64,000 nucleotides of DNA from Devosia rhizoryzae (GCF_016698665.1 NZ_CP068046.1:1116001-1180000), one strand, 5' to 3'. Positions 15,940 through 25,652 are shown, numbered from the stretch's first letter. The notes: generated from the letters alone by a model not told the origin. A program made the numbers and translations.

Positions 15940-16617
15940 ATGAAGCTCTTGATCGGGAATCGCAATTATTCCACCTGGTCGCTCCGCCCCTGGCTGGTGC
16001 TGCGCCACTTCGACATTCCTTTCGAAGACGAGGTTCTGCAGCTTTCGGGCGAAGGCTGGCGCGAAACGCTGGCCAAGCGCTCGCCCACCGGCAAGGTGCC
16101 GGTGCTGATCGATGGCGATCTCGTGGTCTACGAAACCTTGGCGATCATCGAATATCTGGCCGATATTTTTCCGGAAAAGCAGATTTGGCCCGCGGATCGC
16201 TACGACCGCGCCCTGGCGCGCGCCGCTGCGTCAGAGATGCACGCCGGCTTTACGGCACTGCGTAGCCACGCGCCGATGAACCTACGGGCCTCGCATCCTG
16301 GCAAGGTCGATGCGGATGCGGTGCGCAAGGATCTCCATCGCGTCGAAACGCTTTGGGGCGAGTTTTTGGCGCGCTCGGGCGGACCTTACCTCTTCGGCGA
16401 CTTCACCGCCGCCGATGCAATGTATGCGCCGCTGGCGACCCGGCTTCGTACCTATGACCTGCCGGTCTCGGACACGGCTGCCCGTTATGTGGAGGCGATC
16501 TATGCCCTGCCGGCCTTCCAGGACTGGCTGAGCCAGGCGCTGCAGGAGCCATGGGTTGTCGACGATGACGAGATCGACGTGATCCAAGGCCGCGTCGCGC
16601 CGGGAACCATCGCATGA
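15940..16617 (+). CDS. glutathione S-transferase family protein
   Basis: A 225-residue GST. Residues 1-80 form the thioredoxin-like domain: LLIGNRNYSTWSLRPWLVLR with the probable catalytic Ser/Tyr near residues 10-13, the cis-proline GKVPVLIDGD and the glutathione-binding ETLAIIEYLAD. The rest is the all-helical domain with GPYLFGDFTAADAMYAPLA, the conserved N-capping region. The NYSTWSLRPW start is common in proteobacterial GSTs of unassigned substrate. Its stop overlaps the DUF1489 start by four bases, so the two are coupled. Confidence 0.9.
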   Translation: MKLLIGNRNYSTWSLRPWLVLRHFDIPFEDEVLQLSGEGWRETLAKRSPTGKVPVLIDGDLVVYETLAIIEYLADIFPEKQIWPADRYDRALARAAASEMHAGFTALRSHAPMNLRASHPGKVDADAVRKDLHRVETLWGEFLARSGGPYLFGDFTAADAMYAPLATRLRTYDLPVSDTAARYVEAIYALPAFQDWLSQALQEPWVVDDDEIDVIQGRVAPGTIA

Positions 16618-17039
16618 TCCACATGGTCAAGCTCTGCGTCGGCGTTGCCAGCGTCGAGGAGCTCGAAAGCTATCGTGACGAACGCGCGCATTGGTGGGAC
16701 GCCGATTACGGTGAGGACGTGCATGTGCACCGCACCCGCATGATGCCCAAGCGCCGCGAAGAGATGGAAGGCGCGGCCTCGATCTATTGGGTCATGTCGG
16801 GTCAGATCGTCTGCCGCCAGCCGATCCTTCGGCTCACCAAGTTCACCGATGCCGAAGGCAAGGATTACTGCGACATCGTCATGTCCCGCGACATGATCCG
16901 CACCGTGCCATACCCCAAGCGCCCCTTCCAGGGCTGGCGCTATCTCCGCGCCGAAGACGCACCGCCCGATGTTGGCGCGAACGAGAACGGCAACTCGATG
17001 GAGATTGCGGCTGAGCTGGCGCGGATGGGGCTGCTTTAG
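16614..17039 (+). CDS. DUF1489 family protein
   Basis: A 141-residue protein matching DUF1489, a family largely limited to alphaproteobacteria. Characteristic stretches are HMVKLCVGVASVEEL at the N-terminus, HVHRTRMMPKRREEM, ASIYWVMSGQIVCRQPIL, and MIRTVPYPKRPFQGWRYL near residue 100. No signal peptide or membrane helix is visible and the function is unknown. Overlap with the GST gene (ATGA) suggests that the two act or are made together. Confidence 0.88.
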   Translation: MIHMVKLCVGVASVEELESYRDERAHWWDADYGEDVHVHRTRMMPKRREEMEGAASIYWVMSGQIVCRQPILRLTKFTDAEGKDYCDIVMSRDMIRTVPYPKRPFQGWRYLRAEDAPPDVGANENGNSMEIAAELARMGLL

Positions 17040-17059
17040 GGCGCACCATCCCTAACAGT

Positions 17060-17147
17060 AGACCTCATCCTGAGCCCGTCGAAGGACGAGGTCGTGGCAC
17101 CATCTGCGTGCCCGACCTCGTGGTTCGACAGGCTCACCATGAGGTCT
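17060..17147. repeat. 88-base imperfect palindrome (CCTCATCC...GACGAGG type)
   Basis: The left arm AGACCTCATCCTGAGCCCGT and the right arm ending ACCATGAGGTCT are complementary, with inner arms GTCGAAGGACGAGGTCGTGG and CCGACCTCGTGGTTCGACAG. The outermost nine bases pair perfectly (17060-17068 with 17139-17147). It fills the space between the convergent DUF1489 and uvrA stops. From memory, elements with the GTCGAAGGACGAGG core are widely dispersed between genes in alphaproteobacteria. Confidence 0.8.
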
Positions 17148-17156
17148 AAATGGTAT

Positions 17157-20054
17157 CTACTCCGCCGCCCGAGTCGCATAATGCGGACGCCGGTCCATCA
17201 CTTCCTTCAAGAAGTGCCCGGTATGCGAGCCTTTCACGGCCGCGACCTCTTCCGGCGTGCCCATGGCGACGACCTGGCCACCGCCGTCGCCGCCTTCGGG
17301 GCCCATGTCGATGATCCAGTCGGCCGTCTTGATCACTTCGAGATTGTGCTCGATGACGATCACAGTATTGCCGCCATCGACAAGCTCATGCAGCACTTCG
17401 AGCAGCTTGGCCACGTCGTGGAAATGGAGACCCGTCGTCGGCTCGTCCAGCATATAGAGCGTGCGGCCGGTGGCGCGCTTGGAGAGCTCCTTGGAAAGCT
17501 TGACGCGCTGCGCCTCGCCGCCCGAAAGCGTCGTCGCCGGTTGGCCGACCTTGACATAACCGAGGCCCACGCGCTGCAGCGTCGCGAACTTGTCGCGGAT
17601 CACCGGGACAGCCGAGAAGAACTCGCATCCCTCGTCGATGGTCATGTCCAGGATGTCGCTGATCGACTTGCCCTTGAACTGCACTTCCAGCGTTTCGCGG
17701 TTGTAGCGCTTGCCCTTGCAGACGTCACAGGTGACGTAGACGTCGGGCAGGAAGTGCATTTCGATCTTGAGGACGCCGTCGCCCTCGCACTTTTCGCAAC
17801 GGCCGCCCTTGACGTTGAAGCTGAAGCGACCCGGGCCATAGCCGCGCGCCTTGGCCTCGGGCAGGCTCGCGAACCATTCGCGCAGGGGCGTAAAGGCACC
17901 AGTATAGGTGGCCGGGTTGGAACGCGGGGTGCGTCCGATCGGCGATTGGTCGATGTCGATGACCTTGTCGAGGAATTCAAGCCCGGTCAGTGCTTCATGC
18001 GGGGCAGGGACCACGCGCGCGCCGTTCAGCCGGCGGGCGATGGCCTGATACATGGTGTCGATCATCAGCGTCGACTTGCCGCCGCCTGACACACCGGTAA
18101 TAGCCACGAACATGCCGAGCGGAATGTCGACCGAGACGTTCTTGAGGTTGTTGCCGGTGGCGCCGCGGATCGACAGCGACTTGCCCTTCTTGCCCTCGCG
18201 GCGTTCGGCCGGCACCTGGATGCCCATGCGGCCGGAAAGGTATTTGCCGGTCAGCGAGTCCGGGTGCTTGAGGATGTCCTGCGGCGTGCCTTCGGCGACG
18301 ATATGGCCGCCATTGACGCCTGCACCGGGTCCGATATCGAGCACATAGTCGGCCGTCAGGATCGCGTCCTCGTCGTGCTCGACGACGATCACGGTATTGC
18401 CGAGGTCGCGCAGGCGCTGCAGGGTTTCGAGCAGCAGGGCATTGTCGCGCTGATGAAGGCCGATGGAGGGCTCGTCCAGCACGTAGAGCACGCCTGTGAG
18501 GCCCGAGCCGATCTGCGACGCGAGCCGAATACGCTGCGATTCACCGCCCGACAGCGTCCCGGAATTGCGCGACATGGACAGATATTCCAGGCCCACATCG
18601 TTGAGGAAGTTCAGGCGCTCGCGAATTTCCTTGAGGATGCGCTCGCCGATCTGCGACTGTGTCGGCGTCAGCTTGTCGGAAAGATCGACGAACCATTTGC
18701 TGGCCACCTTGATCGACATGTCACTGACCTGGCCGACATGCAGCCCGTCGATCTTGACCGCCAGCGACTCGGGCTTGAGGCGATAGCCGCCACAGGCGAG
18801 GCACGGCTTGGCCGACATGTACTTTTCGATCTCTTCGCGCATGCCGGCGCTTTCGGTTTCCTTGTAGCGACGCTCAAGGTTGCCGATCACGCCCTCGAAG
18901 GGCTTGCTGGTCTTGTACTGGCGCAGGCCATCGTCATAGACGAAATCGACCGCAGTCTTGCCGGTGCCATAGAGCACGGCGTGCTGGACCTCGAAGGGCA
19001 GCTCGTTCCAGGCTGTGCCCGTCGAGGCGCCAAAGCTCTTCACCACCGCCTGCAGGGTCTGCTGGTAATAGGGCGCGCTGGTCTTGCTCCAAGGCAGGAT
19101 GGCGCCATCGCGCAGCGACAGCGACCCATCGGGGACGATCTGGTCCGGATCGATCTTCTGCTCGGTGCCGAGGCCATCGCAGACCGGGCAGGCGCCGAAA
19201 GGGTTGTTGAACGAAAACAGCCGCGGCTCGATTTCGGCGATGGTGAAGCCGGAAACCGGGCAGGCGAATTTTTCCGAGAAGGTGATCTGGCGCGGCGTGC
19301 CATCCTCATTCTTCTCGTCGGCCAATTCGACTAGGGCGATGCCTTCGGCCAGCTTCAGCGCTGTTTCGAAGCTTTCAGCAAGGCGGCCGGAAATGTCCGG
19401 CGAGACGACGACGCGATCGACCACCACTTCGATGTCGTGCTTGAACTTCTTGTCGAGCGCTGGCGCGTCCTCGATCTCGTGGTATTCGCCATCGATCTTG
19501 ACGCGCTGAAAACCCTTGCGCATCAGGTCGGCCAGTTCCTTCTTGAACTCGCCCTTGCGGCCGCGCGCGATCGGCGCGAGTAGATAGAGCCGCGTGCCTT
19601 CCGGCAGCTCGAGCGTGCGATCCACCATCTGCGACACGGTCTGCGACTCGATCGGCAGGCCGGTAGCCGGGGAGTATGGAATACCGACGCGGGCATAAAG
19701 CAGGCGCAGGTAGTCATAGATTTCGGTGACGGTGCCGACGGTCGAGCGCGGATTGCGCGAGGTCGTCTTCTGCTCGATGGAAATAGCCGGCGAGAGCCCT
19801 TCGATGTGCTCGACATCGGGCTTCTGCATCATTTCCAGGAACTGGCGCGCATAGGCGGAGAGCGACTCCACATAGCGGCGCTGGCCCTCGGCATAGATGG
19901 TGTCGAATGCCAGGGACGACTTGCCCGAGCCGGAAAGCCCCGTCATCACGATCAGGCTGTCGCGCGGCAGCTTGACGTCGATGCCCTTGAGATTGTGCTC
20001 GCGGGCACCGCGCACGATGATTTCGCGGTTCTGGCTGGCGGAAGGCTTCATCAT
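17157..20054 (-). CDS. uvrA: excinuclease ABC subunit A
   Basis: Damage-recognition ATPase of nucleotide excision repair. The 965-residue protein has two ABC modules: Walker [10 protein letters not shown] near residues 39-47 and GVSGGGKST in the second half, with signature regions [20 protein letters not shown] and [20 protein letters not shown]. Zinc-binding cysteine clusters are visible in [14 protein letters not shown] and CEKCEGDG...CDVCKG. Starts at 20054 or 20051 are both possible (ATGATG) with weak Shine-Dalgarno sequences. A LexA box lies about 150 bases upstream at 20207-20221, so SOS induction is expected. Confidence 0.97.
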   Translation of the reverse strand: MMKPSASQNREIIVRGAREHNLKGIDVKLPRDSLIVMTGLSGSGKSSLAFDTIYAEGQRRYVESLSAYARQFLEMMQKPDVEHIEGLSPAISIEQKTTSRNPRSTVGTVTEIYDYLRLLYARVGIPYSPATGLPIESQTVSQMVDRTLELPEGTRLYLLAPIARGRKGEFKKELADLMRKGFQRVKIDGEYHEIEDAPALDKKFKHDIEVVVDRVVVSPDISGRLAESFETALKLAEGIALVELADEKNEDGTPRQITFSEKFACPVSGFTIAEIEPRLFSFNNPFGACPVCDGLGTEQKIDPDQIVPDGSLSLRDGAILPWSKTSAPYYQQTLQAVVKSFGASTGTAWNELPFEVQHAVLYGTGKTAVDFVYDDGLRQYKTSKPFEGVIGNLERRYKETESAGMREEIEKYMSAKPCLACGGYRLKPESLAVKIDGLHVGQVSDMSIKVASKWFVDLSDKLTPTQSQIGERILKEIRERLNFLNDVGLEYLSMSRNSGTLSGGESQRIRLASQIGSGLTGVLYVLDEPSIGLHQRDNALLLETLQRLRDLGNTVIVVEHDEDAILTADYVLDIGPGAGVNGGHIVAEGTPQDILKHPDSLTGKYLSGRMGIQVPAERREGKKGKSLSIRGATGNNLKNVSVDIPLGMFVAITGVSGGGKSTLMIDTMYQAIARRLNGARVVPAPHEALTGLEFLDKVIDIDQSPIGRTPRSNPATYTGAFTPLREWFASLPEAKARGYGPGRFSFNVKGGRCEKCEGDGVLKIEMHFLPDVYVTCDVCKGKRYNRETLEVQFKGKSISDILDMTIDEGCEFFSAVPVIRDKFATLQRVGLGYVKVGQPATTLSGGEAQRVKLSKELSKRATGRTLYMLDEPTTGLHFHDVAKLLEVLHELVDGGNTVIVIEHNLEVIKTADWIIDMGPEGGDGGGQVVAMGTPEEVAAVKGSHTGHFLKEVMDRRPHYATRAAE

Positions 20055-20206
20055 ATCAGTCCATGGCTCGGGGCACCGTTTTGGGTGCGACGGCAAGAGG
20101 ATCGGGGCTTGGCTTCGGGAGAACCCGACACATAGGAGCCGCATCGGTCACGCGCAAGCCGCGCCGCAGCATAGCGGCCAACGGCGTCGCTCACAACTTC
20201 GCTGGT

Positions 20207-20221
20207 GAACACAACCAGAAC
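20207..20221 (-). promoter_or_regulatory. LexA (SOS) box for uvrA
   Basis: GAAC-N7-GAAC (20207-20210 and 20218-20221), i.e. GTTC-N7-GTTC in the uvrA direction, the alphaproteobacterial LexA consensus. A TTGACC at 20233-20238 on the minus strand would serve as -35, putting the box over the -10 region. Confidence 0.8.
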
Positions 20222-20254
20222 GAGGCGGAGTCGGTCAAGCTGCAGCAAGGCCCA

Positions 20255-20275
20255 TGCTGACAAAGCATGTCAGCA
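20255..20275. other. perfect palindrome between the two LexA boxes
   Basis: TGCTGACA (20255-20262) and TGTCAGCA (20268-20275) are perfect inverted arms around AAGCA. It lies between the uvrA and ssb promoters, so it may be an extra operator; nothing identifies the binding protein. Confidence 0.5.
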
Positions 20276-20303
20276 GCACGCCATTGACTCGCGTTAACAC
20301 TTG

Positions 20304-20318
20304 GAACAAAGATAGAAC
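20304..20318 (+). promoter_or_regulatory. LexA (SOS) box for ssb
   Basis: GAACAAAGATAGAAC, a match to GAAC-N7-GAAC. TTGACT at 20284-20289 would be the -35, and the AAAGAT inside the box would act as -10, so bound LexA would block the promoter. The start codon of ssb is 118 bases downstream. Confidence 0.85.
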
Positions 20319-20435
20319 AACGATCCTGTTTACAAAACAAGTCAGCAGGAGCAGCCATCATCGCAAGGTTGTATGGTGGCCGCCTTAGTAAGTGAGCGTT
20401 CCCGCCATGAGCCGGGGACTGAATAGGAGAAGGCC

Positions 20436-20945
20436 ATGGCTGGCAGCGTGAACAAGGTTATCCTGGTCGGCAATCTGGGCAATGACCCGGAAGTGCGGAA
20501 CCTGCCGAGCGGCGGCAAGGTCGTGAACCTGTCGGTCGCGACATCGGAAAACTGGAAAGACAAGAATACCGGCGAGCGCCGCGAAAAGACCGAGTGGCAC
20601 CGCGTGGTGATCTTCTCGGAAGGCCTCGCGCGCGTGGCCGAAAGCTATCTGCGCAAGGGCTCCAAGGTCTATATCGAGGGCCAGCTGCAGACCCGCAAGT
20701 GGCAGGACCAGTCGGGCGCCGACAAGTATTCCACCGAGATCGTGCTGCAGGGCTTCAACTCGAACCTGACGCTGCTCGATGGTCGCGGCGATGGCGAAGG
20801 TGGCGGCGGTGGTTCGGGTGGCGGCTACGGCAATGAAGGCGGCGGCTTCCGCGGCGTGCGCGACCAGGGCGGCGGCGGGCGTCGGCCGTCCGCCAACGCC
20901 CCGGCCTTCGAGCCCGGCGGCATGGACGACGACATCCCGTTCTGA
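20436..20945 (+). CDS. ssb: single-stranded DNA-binding protein
   Basis: A 169-residue SSB. Residues 1-110 form the OB fold ([20 protein letters not shown], then [20 protein letters not shown] and [19 protein letters not shown]), followed by a glycine-rich flexible linker and the acidic protein-docking tip DDDIPF at the C-terminus. It coats single-stranded DNA in replication, recombination and repair. AGGAGAAGG precedes the ATG. It diverges from uvrA and both have their own LexA box, a common alphaproteobacterial arrangement. Confidence 0.97.
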   Translation: MAGSVNKVILVGNLGNDPEVRNLPSGGKVVNLSVATSENWKDKNTGERREKTEWHRVVIFSEGLARVAESYLRKGSKVYIEGQLQTRKWQDQSGADKYSTEIVLQGFNSNLTLLDGRGDGEGGGGGSGGGYGNEGGGFRGVRDQGGGGRRPSANAPAFEPGGMDDDIPF

Positions 20946-20958
20946 GACGGAGCTGGAG

Positions 20959-20983
20959 AAGGGCGGCTTGGCCGCCCTTTTTT
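20959..20983 (+). terminator. Rho-independent terminator after ssb
   Basis: Stem AAGGGCGGC / GCCGCCCTT with a TTG loop, followed by six T and then GTTC; 13 bases after the ssb stop. Confidence 0.9.
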
Positions 20984-21000
20984 GTTCTGAGCCCCAGCTC

Positions 21001-21525
21001 TCAGCGGAAGGTCACGGGCGCGGCGGCTTCATAGACCTTGCTGGCCATGGCATCGACCTCGGCCTGATCTGCGCCATAGACCCTTATCAGCAGCTGCTTT
21101 CCGTCATTCCAGAGCTGGTAGGTCGCGGAATAGTCGCCAGTGGCTCCGCGGGCGCGCGTGGAAAAGCCCTGAGCGGAGCCATACTCGATGTCTTCGGTGC
21201 CGTAATAATCAGCGTCCCCGCCAAGTGTTGCCGCATTGGCGCTTCCGATCTCTGTGAACCGATCCGCCGTTGTTTCGCCCGATGCGACGCGCCCGCCGGT
21301 GCCATCGTCGGGTAGCACCTTGACCTCGAACATCATGGTGCCTTCGCAGGCGGTGCAGAGCGCAATGTAGTTGCCGTCATTCTCGCCCGCGATCCAATCG
21401 GGTGCAGCGACGCCCTCAATGCTGAACGCCGACCAGTCCGGATCAAGGAACTCAGCCTGGGCCGACAAGGGTGCCGAAACCACGAGAAGCGCGGCAGCGA
21501 AAAGGGGGATGGTATTGCGGTTCAT
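21001..21525 (-). CDS. exported protein of unknown function
   Basis: A 174-residue protein beginning MNRNTIPLFAAALLVVSAPL with a signal peptidase site after AQA near residue 24. The mature part has a CTAC motif (about residue 55-58) that could form a disulfide or bind a cofactor, and is otherwise acidic and beta-rich, ending KVYEAAAPVTFR. I recognise no family. The ATG at 21525 was preferred to earlier starts because GGAG sits six bases before it and it begins the signal peptide. It follows another exported protein gene in the same direction after 85 bases. Confidence 0.7.
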   Translation of the reverse strand: MNRNTIPLFAAALLVVSAPLSAQAEFLDPDWSAFSIEGVAAPDWIAGENDGNYIALCTACEGTMMFEVKVLPDDGTGGRVASGETTADRFTEIGSANAATLGGDADYYGTEDIEYGSAQGFSTRARGATGDYSATYQLWNDGKQLLIRVYGADQAEVDAMASKVYEAAAPVTFR

Positions 21526-21610
21526 CGAAATCTCCATGCATCCGAAACAATTAGGCTGGAGATTTGACAGAACAATGATGCGCCGCCGGCTTGTGACCGG
21601 CGGCCCGGCT

Positions 21611-22138
21611 TCAGCGCGAGAACGGCACTTCAGCGCGGAGGCTGTCGCCCGATTCGACATAGACCACTTCGAAGGTCACCTGGATGGCTTCGGGCGCCAG
21701 CTTGATCTGCGAAGTGATGTTGAACTCCTTGCCTTCCTCGTCTTCCTCGCGTTCGCGCAGGTTGAAAGTGAGGCCGGAGCCGCGCTTCTGGCCGACGGCA
21801 AGGCCGGTGAAGGTGGCATTGGAGGTCATAGCCGCTTCGAAGCGCTTGTTCGCTTCGACATAGGCCAGCGTGCCCGCGATCGAAAGGTTCTGCCCAGCCA
21901 GGGTGCAGCGCCCGTTGTAGTTGACCTTATCCTGGTTGCCTTCGCTCAAGGTCAGGCGGCACACGACGCTTTCCTGCTCAGCGCCGATCATGACACCGCG
22001 GCCGCGCCACTCGCCGATATAGGATTTCAGCAACGCCACATCGGCAGGCGCCGCCATGGCCGGAGCGAAAGCAGCGCCGGCAGAAAACAGAAGACCGGCG
22101 AGGGCGAAGGCGCGGGTCATTGGTCCGAAAGTGGTCAT
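21611..22138 (-). CDS. exported protein of unknown function
   Basis: A 175-residue protein with a signal peptide (TRAFALAGLLFSAGAAFAPA, cleavage after AMA near residue 29). The mature part starts with LLKSYIGEWRGRGVM, resembling heme- or lipid-binding-like beta-barrel folds in which GEWxGxG opens the first strand, then CRLTLSEGNQDKVNYNGRC with two cysteines that could pair. The domain assignment is only a guess. GGAGG lies eight bases before the ATG at 22138. It is probably cotranscribed with the next exported protein gene. Confidence 0.7.
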   Translation of the reverse strand: MTTFGPMTRAFALAGLLFSAGAAFAPAMAAPADVALLKSYIGEWRGRGVMIGAEQESVVCRLTLSEGNQDKVNYNGRCTLAGQNLSIAGTLAYVEANKRFEAAMTSNATFTGLAVGQKRGSGLTFNLREREEDEEGKEFNITSQIKLAPEAIQVTFEVVYVESGDSLRAEVPFSR

Positions 22139-22257
22139 GGCGTTGCGCCTCCAAAAAGCAAAACAAGCCCCCCGGCTGTCAAGCGACTCTCGCATAGCAA
22201 ATTCGCCGGGAAGTTGCGCAGTGATTCTCCAGAAAGTGAACGGTTGGCAACACCCAT

Positions 22258-24636
22258 TCAGGTGGGGGTTGCGGCAGGTCCCGTCGTGTGCGTATCGGCT
22301 GTCGGATCGTCCGGCGTCGGGTCCTCGTCGGCCATGCGCACGCCGATCTTGCCCAGGGGGTGGAAGAACTTGCCACCCGCAGCCAGGAGGGCCGGCAGGA
22401 TGAACAAATCGCCGATCACCGCAAAAGCCAGGGTCGAGACAAACAGCGTACCGAACAGTGCCACCTGCGGCAGTTCGGAGAAGGTGACGATCACCACGCC
22501 GGCGCAGAGGATGATGGTGGTGGCAACGATGGCGCCGCCGATGCGCTCCAGCGTGTGCTTGACGGCATCGAGATGCGCCAGGCCCTCGTCCCGCCGGGAA
22601 TGGAGGTAATGGGAGAGGAAGTGCACCGTGTCATCGACCGCAACGCCGAAGGCAATGGTCAGCGCGATCACGGTGGTGAGCTGCAGCCCCTGGCCGGTGA
22701 AATAAAGCCATGCCTCGGTTCCCAGCACCGGAAAGAGGTTGGGAATAGCGGAGGCCAGGGCGACGCGGAAGCTTTGGAAGGCAAAGCCGATCAGACCGAG
22801 GTTGACCAGAACCGAAATGGTGAGGTCGAGCTGGAGGCCGCGCACGATGTCGTCGGTGGCAAAGGTCGTGAGGATACGAAAGCCGCCCACTTCGGCGTCG
22901 GTGATGCCGGCAGCGCGCAGGTCGGACTGCAAGTCGGAGACCAGTTGCTTTAGGACGCCGGACTCAATGATCGTCGGCATGAAGCCGGTGACCAGGCCCT
23001 GCGAGCCGTCATCGGTGACGAAGCGCTGCCGCATGAACGGTCCAACTGCGTCGAACACTTCTTCGCGGGTGAAGCCGGTCTCGGTATAGTTGGTCATGCT
23101 GGCCGCGGAAATGACCTTGTTCTCGCCCAGCCGCGCTTCGACGATCTCGTGCACCTTGCGGATTTTCTCGAAATCCTGCGCGCCCACATTGGGGTCCATT
23201 TCGGTCAGCGGCACGCGCACATAGAGCGGGGCCACGCCGCCGACGCCGCTGTCGATCTCCTCCGCCGCAGTCAGCGCCGTGGAGTTGGTGGCGACAAAAT
23301 CCTCGAAGGAAAAGCGCGGCTGGATCAGCCCATAGGGGATCAGCAGCAGGACGGTCACGATGATGGCGGCGATCGAAACAGGCCGGCCAAATTTGCTGGC
23401 GATGAACCAGGCCAGGGGCAGGGGAGCGGTCAGCACCATGCTCGACTTGGGCGGCGCCTTGAAGCCCATGCGCACCGCAAATTTCAGCAGCAGCGGCAGG
23501 AAGGTCATAAGGCAGACGAACAGCAGCAAGGTGCCGATGGCGCCGGCCATCGAGAACTCGCGAATGCCCTGGCCGGGGGTCAGCGACAGCGAGGCAAAGC
23601 TCACGAAGGTGGTCAGCATGGTCAGCGCCGCAGCGGGGCCGACCAGTTTGACCGTGGCATCTACCGCCTTGTTGGGCTCCATGCCGTCCCGCCAGAAGGC
23701 CAGCCAGTTGAAGACGAAAAACATGGATTCGGCAAAGGAGATCACCAGCACCAAGGTGGTCACGATGATGGTGAGGAAGGAAAAGGAGCCGAAGGTAAGG
23801 AGGATGATCCCCATCGACCACATGACCGCGAGGAACGGCGTTGCGGCCACGATGATCGCACCAAAGAAGGAGCGCAGTGCGAGCAGGGCGATAATGGATC
23901 CGAGCCCAAAGCCCCAGACGGTGAACTTGACCTGATCGTCCACCGCGGCATTGAGCATCTCCGAGCTCCAGACCGGGGGACCGGTGAGTTCGATCGAGAT
24001 GGCATCGGTTTGATAGGGAGCGATGGTCTCGCGCAGATTGGCGATCATCGCCTTGGCCCCGTCCTCCCGCACCTTTTCCTGGTTGGGGAACATGATGAGC
24101 ACCACGCCGGTGAGATCAGGCGTGATCAGATTGCGCATCATGGGGTCGTTCTGCTGCAAGTCCATAAGCGCCATGGCGACTTCATCGGTCGTCAGCATGC
24201 CTTCGGGCACAGCTGGCACGGAGCCGCCGTCGGCCGTCGGTTTGCGCAGGGTAAAGGGCGACATGGTGCCCACGGCATAGTCGTTGAGCTCGAGGTCGAA
24301 GGCGAGGCTGCGGATTTGCTCGATCACGTCGGGATCGGCGAGACGGGGCGAGTTGACGAGGACGTAGATGTCGTTCTCGAAAGTGCCAAAGGTGTCCGAC
24401 AGATGCTCATAGGCATCGTAATACTGGCCTGAATGCGCATAAACGCGCAGCAGGTCGCCGTCGACATTGGCGCGCGGGATCTGACTGAAGGCCAGGATTG
24501 AAAAAGCCAGGATGGTGAGGGCCACGACGCGCGGGAAGCGCAGCGTCATGAGCCCGATATATTCAAGGCCGAAGCCGATCGAACGCTTGTGGGTAATGCG
24601 GTCCAGAGCCCGCTTCAGAAAAGAACCAGAAGACAC
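22258..24636 (-). CDS. MMPL/RND-superfamily exporter
   Basis: A large inner-membrane exporter (792 residues from the GTG at 24636) of the MMPL/RND type. There is one helix near the N-terminus, a periplasmic domain (about 60-230), a first block of helices with a sterol-sensing-like region (about 235-430), a second periplasmic domain (about 455-620) and a second helical block (about 625-760) containing TVIALTIAFGVAVDDTVHFL, the RND helix-4 motif with paired aspartates for proton relay. The tail is rich in D, P and T. No adaptor or outer-membrane partner lies nearby. The substrate is unknown; hopanoid or lipid export is typical of relatives. The true start is unsure. Confidence 0.82.
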   Translation of the reverse strand: MSSGSFLKRALDRITHKRSIGFGLEYIGLMTLRFPRVVALTILAFSILAFSQIPRANVDGDLLRVYAHSGQYYDAYEHLSDTFGTFENDIYVLVNSPRLADPDVIEQIRSLAFDLELNDYAVGTMSPFTLRKPTADGGSVPAVPEGMLTTDEVAMALMDLQQNDPMMRNLITPDLTGVVLIMFPNQEKVREDGAKAMIANLRETIAPYQTDAISIELTGPPVWSSEMLNAAVDDQVKFTVWGFGLGSIIALLALRSFFGAIIVAATPFLAVMWSMGIILLTFGSFSFLTIIVTTLVLVISFAESMFFVFNWLAFWRDGMEPNKAVDATVKLVGPAAALTMLTTFVSFASLSLTPGQGIREFSMAGAIGTLLLFVCLMTFLPLLLKFAVRMGFKAPPKSSMVLTAPLPLAWFIASKFGRPVSIAAIIVTVLLLIPYGLIQPRFSFEDFVATNSTALTAAEEIDSGVGGVAPLYVRVPLTEMDPNVGAQDFEKIRKVHEIVEARLGENKVISAASMTNYTETGFTREEVFDAVGPFMRQRFVTDDGSQGLVTGFMPTIIESGVLKQLVSDLQSDLRAAGITDAEVGGFRILTTFATDDIVRGLQLDLTISVLVNLGLIGFAFQSFRVALASAIPNLFPVLGTEAWLYFTGQGLQLTTVIALTIAFGVAVDDTVHFLSHYLHSRRDEGLAHLDAVKHTLERIGGAIVATTIILCAGVVIVTFSELPQVALFGTLFVSTLAFAVIGDLFILPALLAAGGKFFHPLGKIGVRMADEDPTPDDPTADTHTTGPAATPT

Positions 24637-24773
24637 CGAAAACCCACTCGCAAATGAGGCGACAATCCGGCGGGGTTCTAAGGTTTTGCGCCCGTGGCGT
24701 CCAGCACCGGCTAAACAAATCTGCCTTCGATCAAGCAAAAGGGACCCGCCTGTTGCAGCGGGTCCCGGAATTA

Positions 24774-25652
24774 TTAGCCGGCGAGGGCAGCTTTGTTGGC
24801 GGTGAGGAATGAATCAAGGCTTTCCGGTTCGCGGCCGGTCAGCTGCTTGACGGCATCGGTCACCACCGCATGGTGGCCCTGAGCGGCATCGAGATCGAAG
24901 GCGACCAGAAGCTCGGCCATGAAGCTCGGAACGCCAGCCGCCTGTAGACCGCCCAGCAGTTGCTCGCCGGTGAGGGTGACGGCGCTGACCGATTTGCCCG
25001 TCAGCTTGGTGTAGAGCGCGGCGACCTCAGCCTGCTGCACGGGCGCAGGGCCGGTGATGTCGAGGATCTGCTTGCCCGTGGCGGTCAGCAGCGCACCCGC
25101 CGCGGCGCGTGCGGCATCGGCGCGGGTCACATAATTGCGGCCCTTGCCGGCTGTGGCTTCGAAGAGCTGGCCGCTGGCAAGGGCCGGAGCGGCGCCGACA
25201 AGGGTCATGTCGGCATAGATGTGATTGCGCAGGATCGTAAAGTCGAGCCCGGATGCAGCGATGGCCACTTCGGTCCAGTAGTGGTCGGCAATGCCGCCGG
25301 CATCGGCATTCGGGCGAGCATTGGGTGCTGACGTGTAGGCGAGGTAGCTGACGCCCGCAGCCTTTGCAGCAGCAACCGCGGCGGTCTGCTGTTCGGTGCG
25401 GTTCGGCGCCACGGTGCTGATGATCAGCGCACGATCCACGCCAGCAAAGGCCGACTGGAGCGAGGCGGCGTCATCGAAATCGAGGCGGCGCACGTCGACG
25501 CCGCGGGCGGCAAAGTCCGCAAGGGCTGCGGTGTCGCGCGTGCCGGCCACAGTGTGCTTGGCGCCGCGGGCAAGTAGCTCCTCGACGACGATACGGCCGA
25601 GATTGCCGTTGGCGCCGGTAACGAGCAGGGTGGAATTGCTGAAGTCGGTCAT
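24774..25652 (-). CDS. NmrA-type NAD(P)H:quinone oxidoreductase, QorB-like
   Basis: A 292-residue Rossmann-fold protein: LLVTGANGNLGRIVVEELLA at the N-terminus is the dinucleotide-binding GxxGxxG, then VRRLDFDDAASLQSAFAGVD, AAKAAGVSYLAYTSAPNA, LDFTILRNHIYADM and TRADAARAAAGALL. This order closely follows E. coli QorB (YtfG), which reduces quinones with NADPH. The divergent neighbour is an HxlR regulator, the same pairing as ytfG/ytfH in E. coli and qor2/qorR in Corynebacterium. Expression is therefore probably controlled by electrophiles or oxidants through that regulator. Confidence 0.85.
   Translation of the reverse strand: MTDFSNSTLLVTGANGNLGRIVVEELLARGAKHTVAGTRDTAALADFAARGVDVRRLDFDDAASLQSAFAGVDRALIISTVAPNRTEQQTAAVAAAKAAGVSYLAYTSAPNARPNADAGGIADHYWTEVAIAASGLDFTILRNHIYADMTLVGAAPALASGQLFEATAGKGRNYVTRADAARAAAGALLTATGKQILDITGPAPVQQAEVAALYTKLTGKSVSAVTLTGEQLLGGLQAAGVPSFMAELLVAFDLDAAQGHHAVVTDAVKQLTGREPESLDSFLTANKAALAG

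Noticed and set aside
18264..19334. 356-codon open frame opposite uvrA
   Set aside because: Shadow of uvrA with the composition expected of its reverse complement.
23149..24432. 427-codon frame opposite the MMPL exporter, rich in Gly, His and Gln
   Set aside because: The odd composition is the reverse reading of hydrophobic codons; the exporter frame is real.
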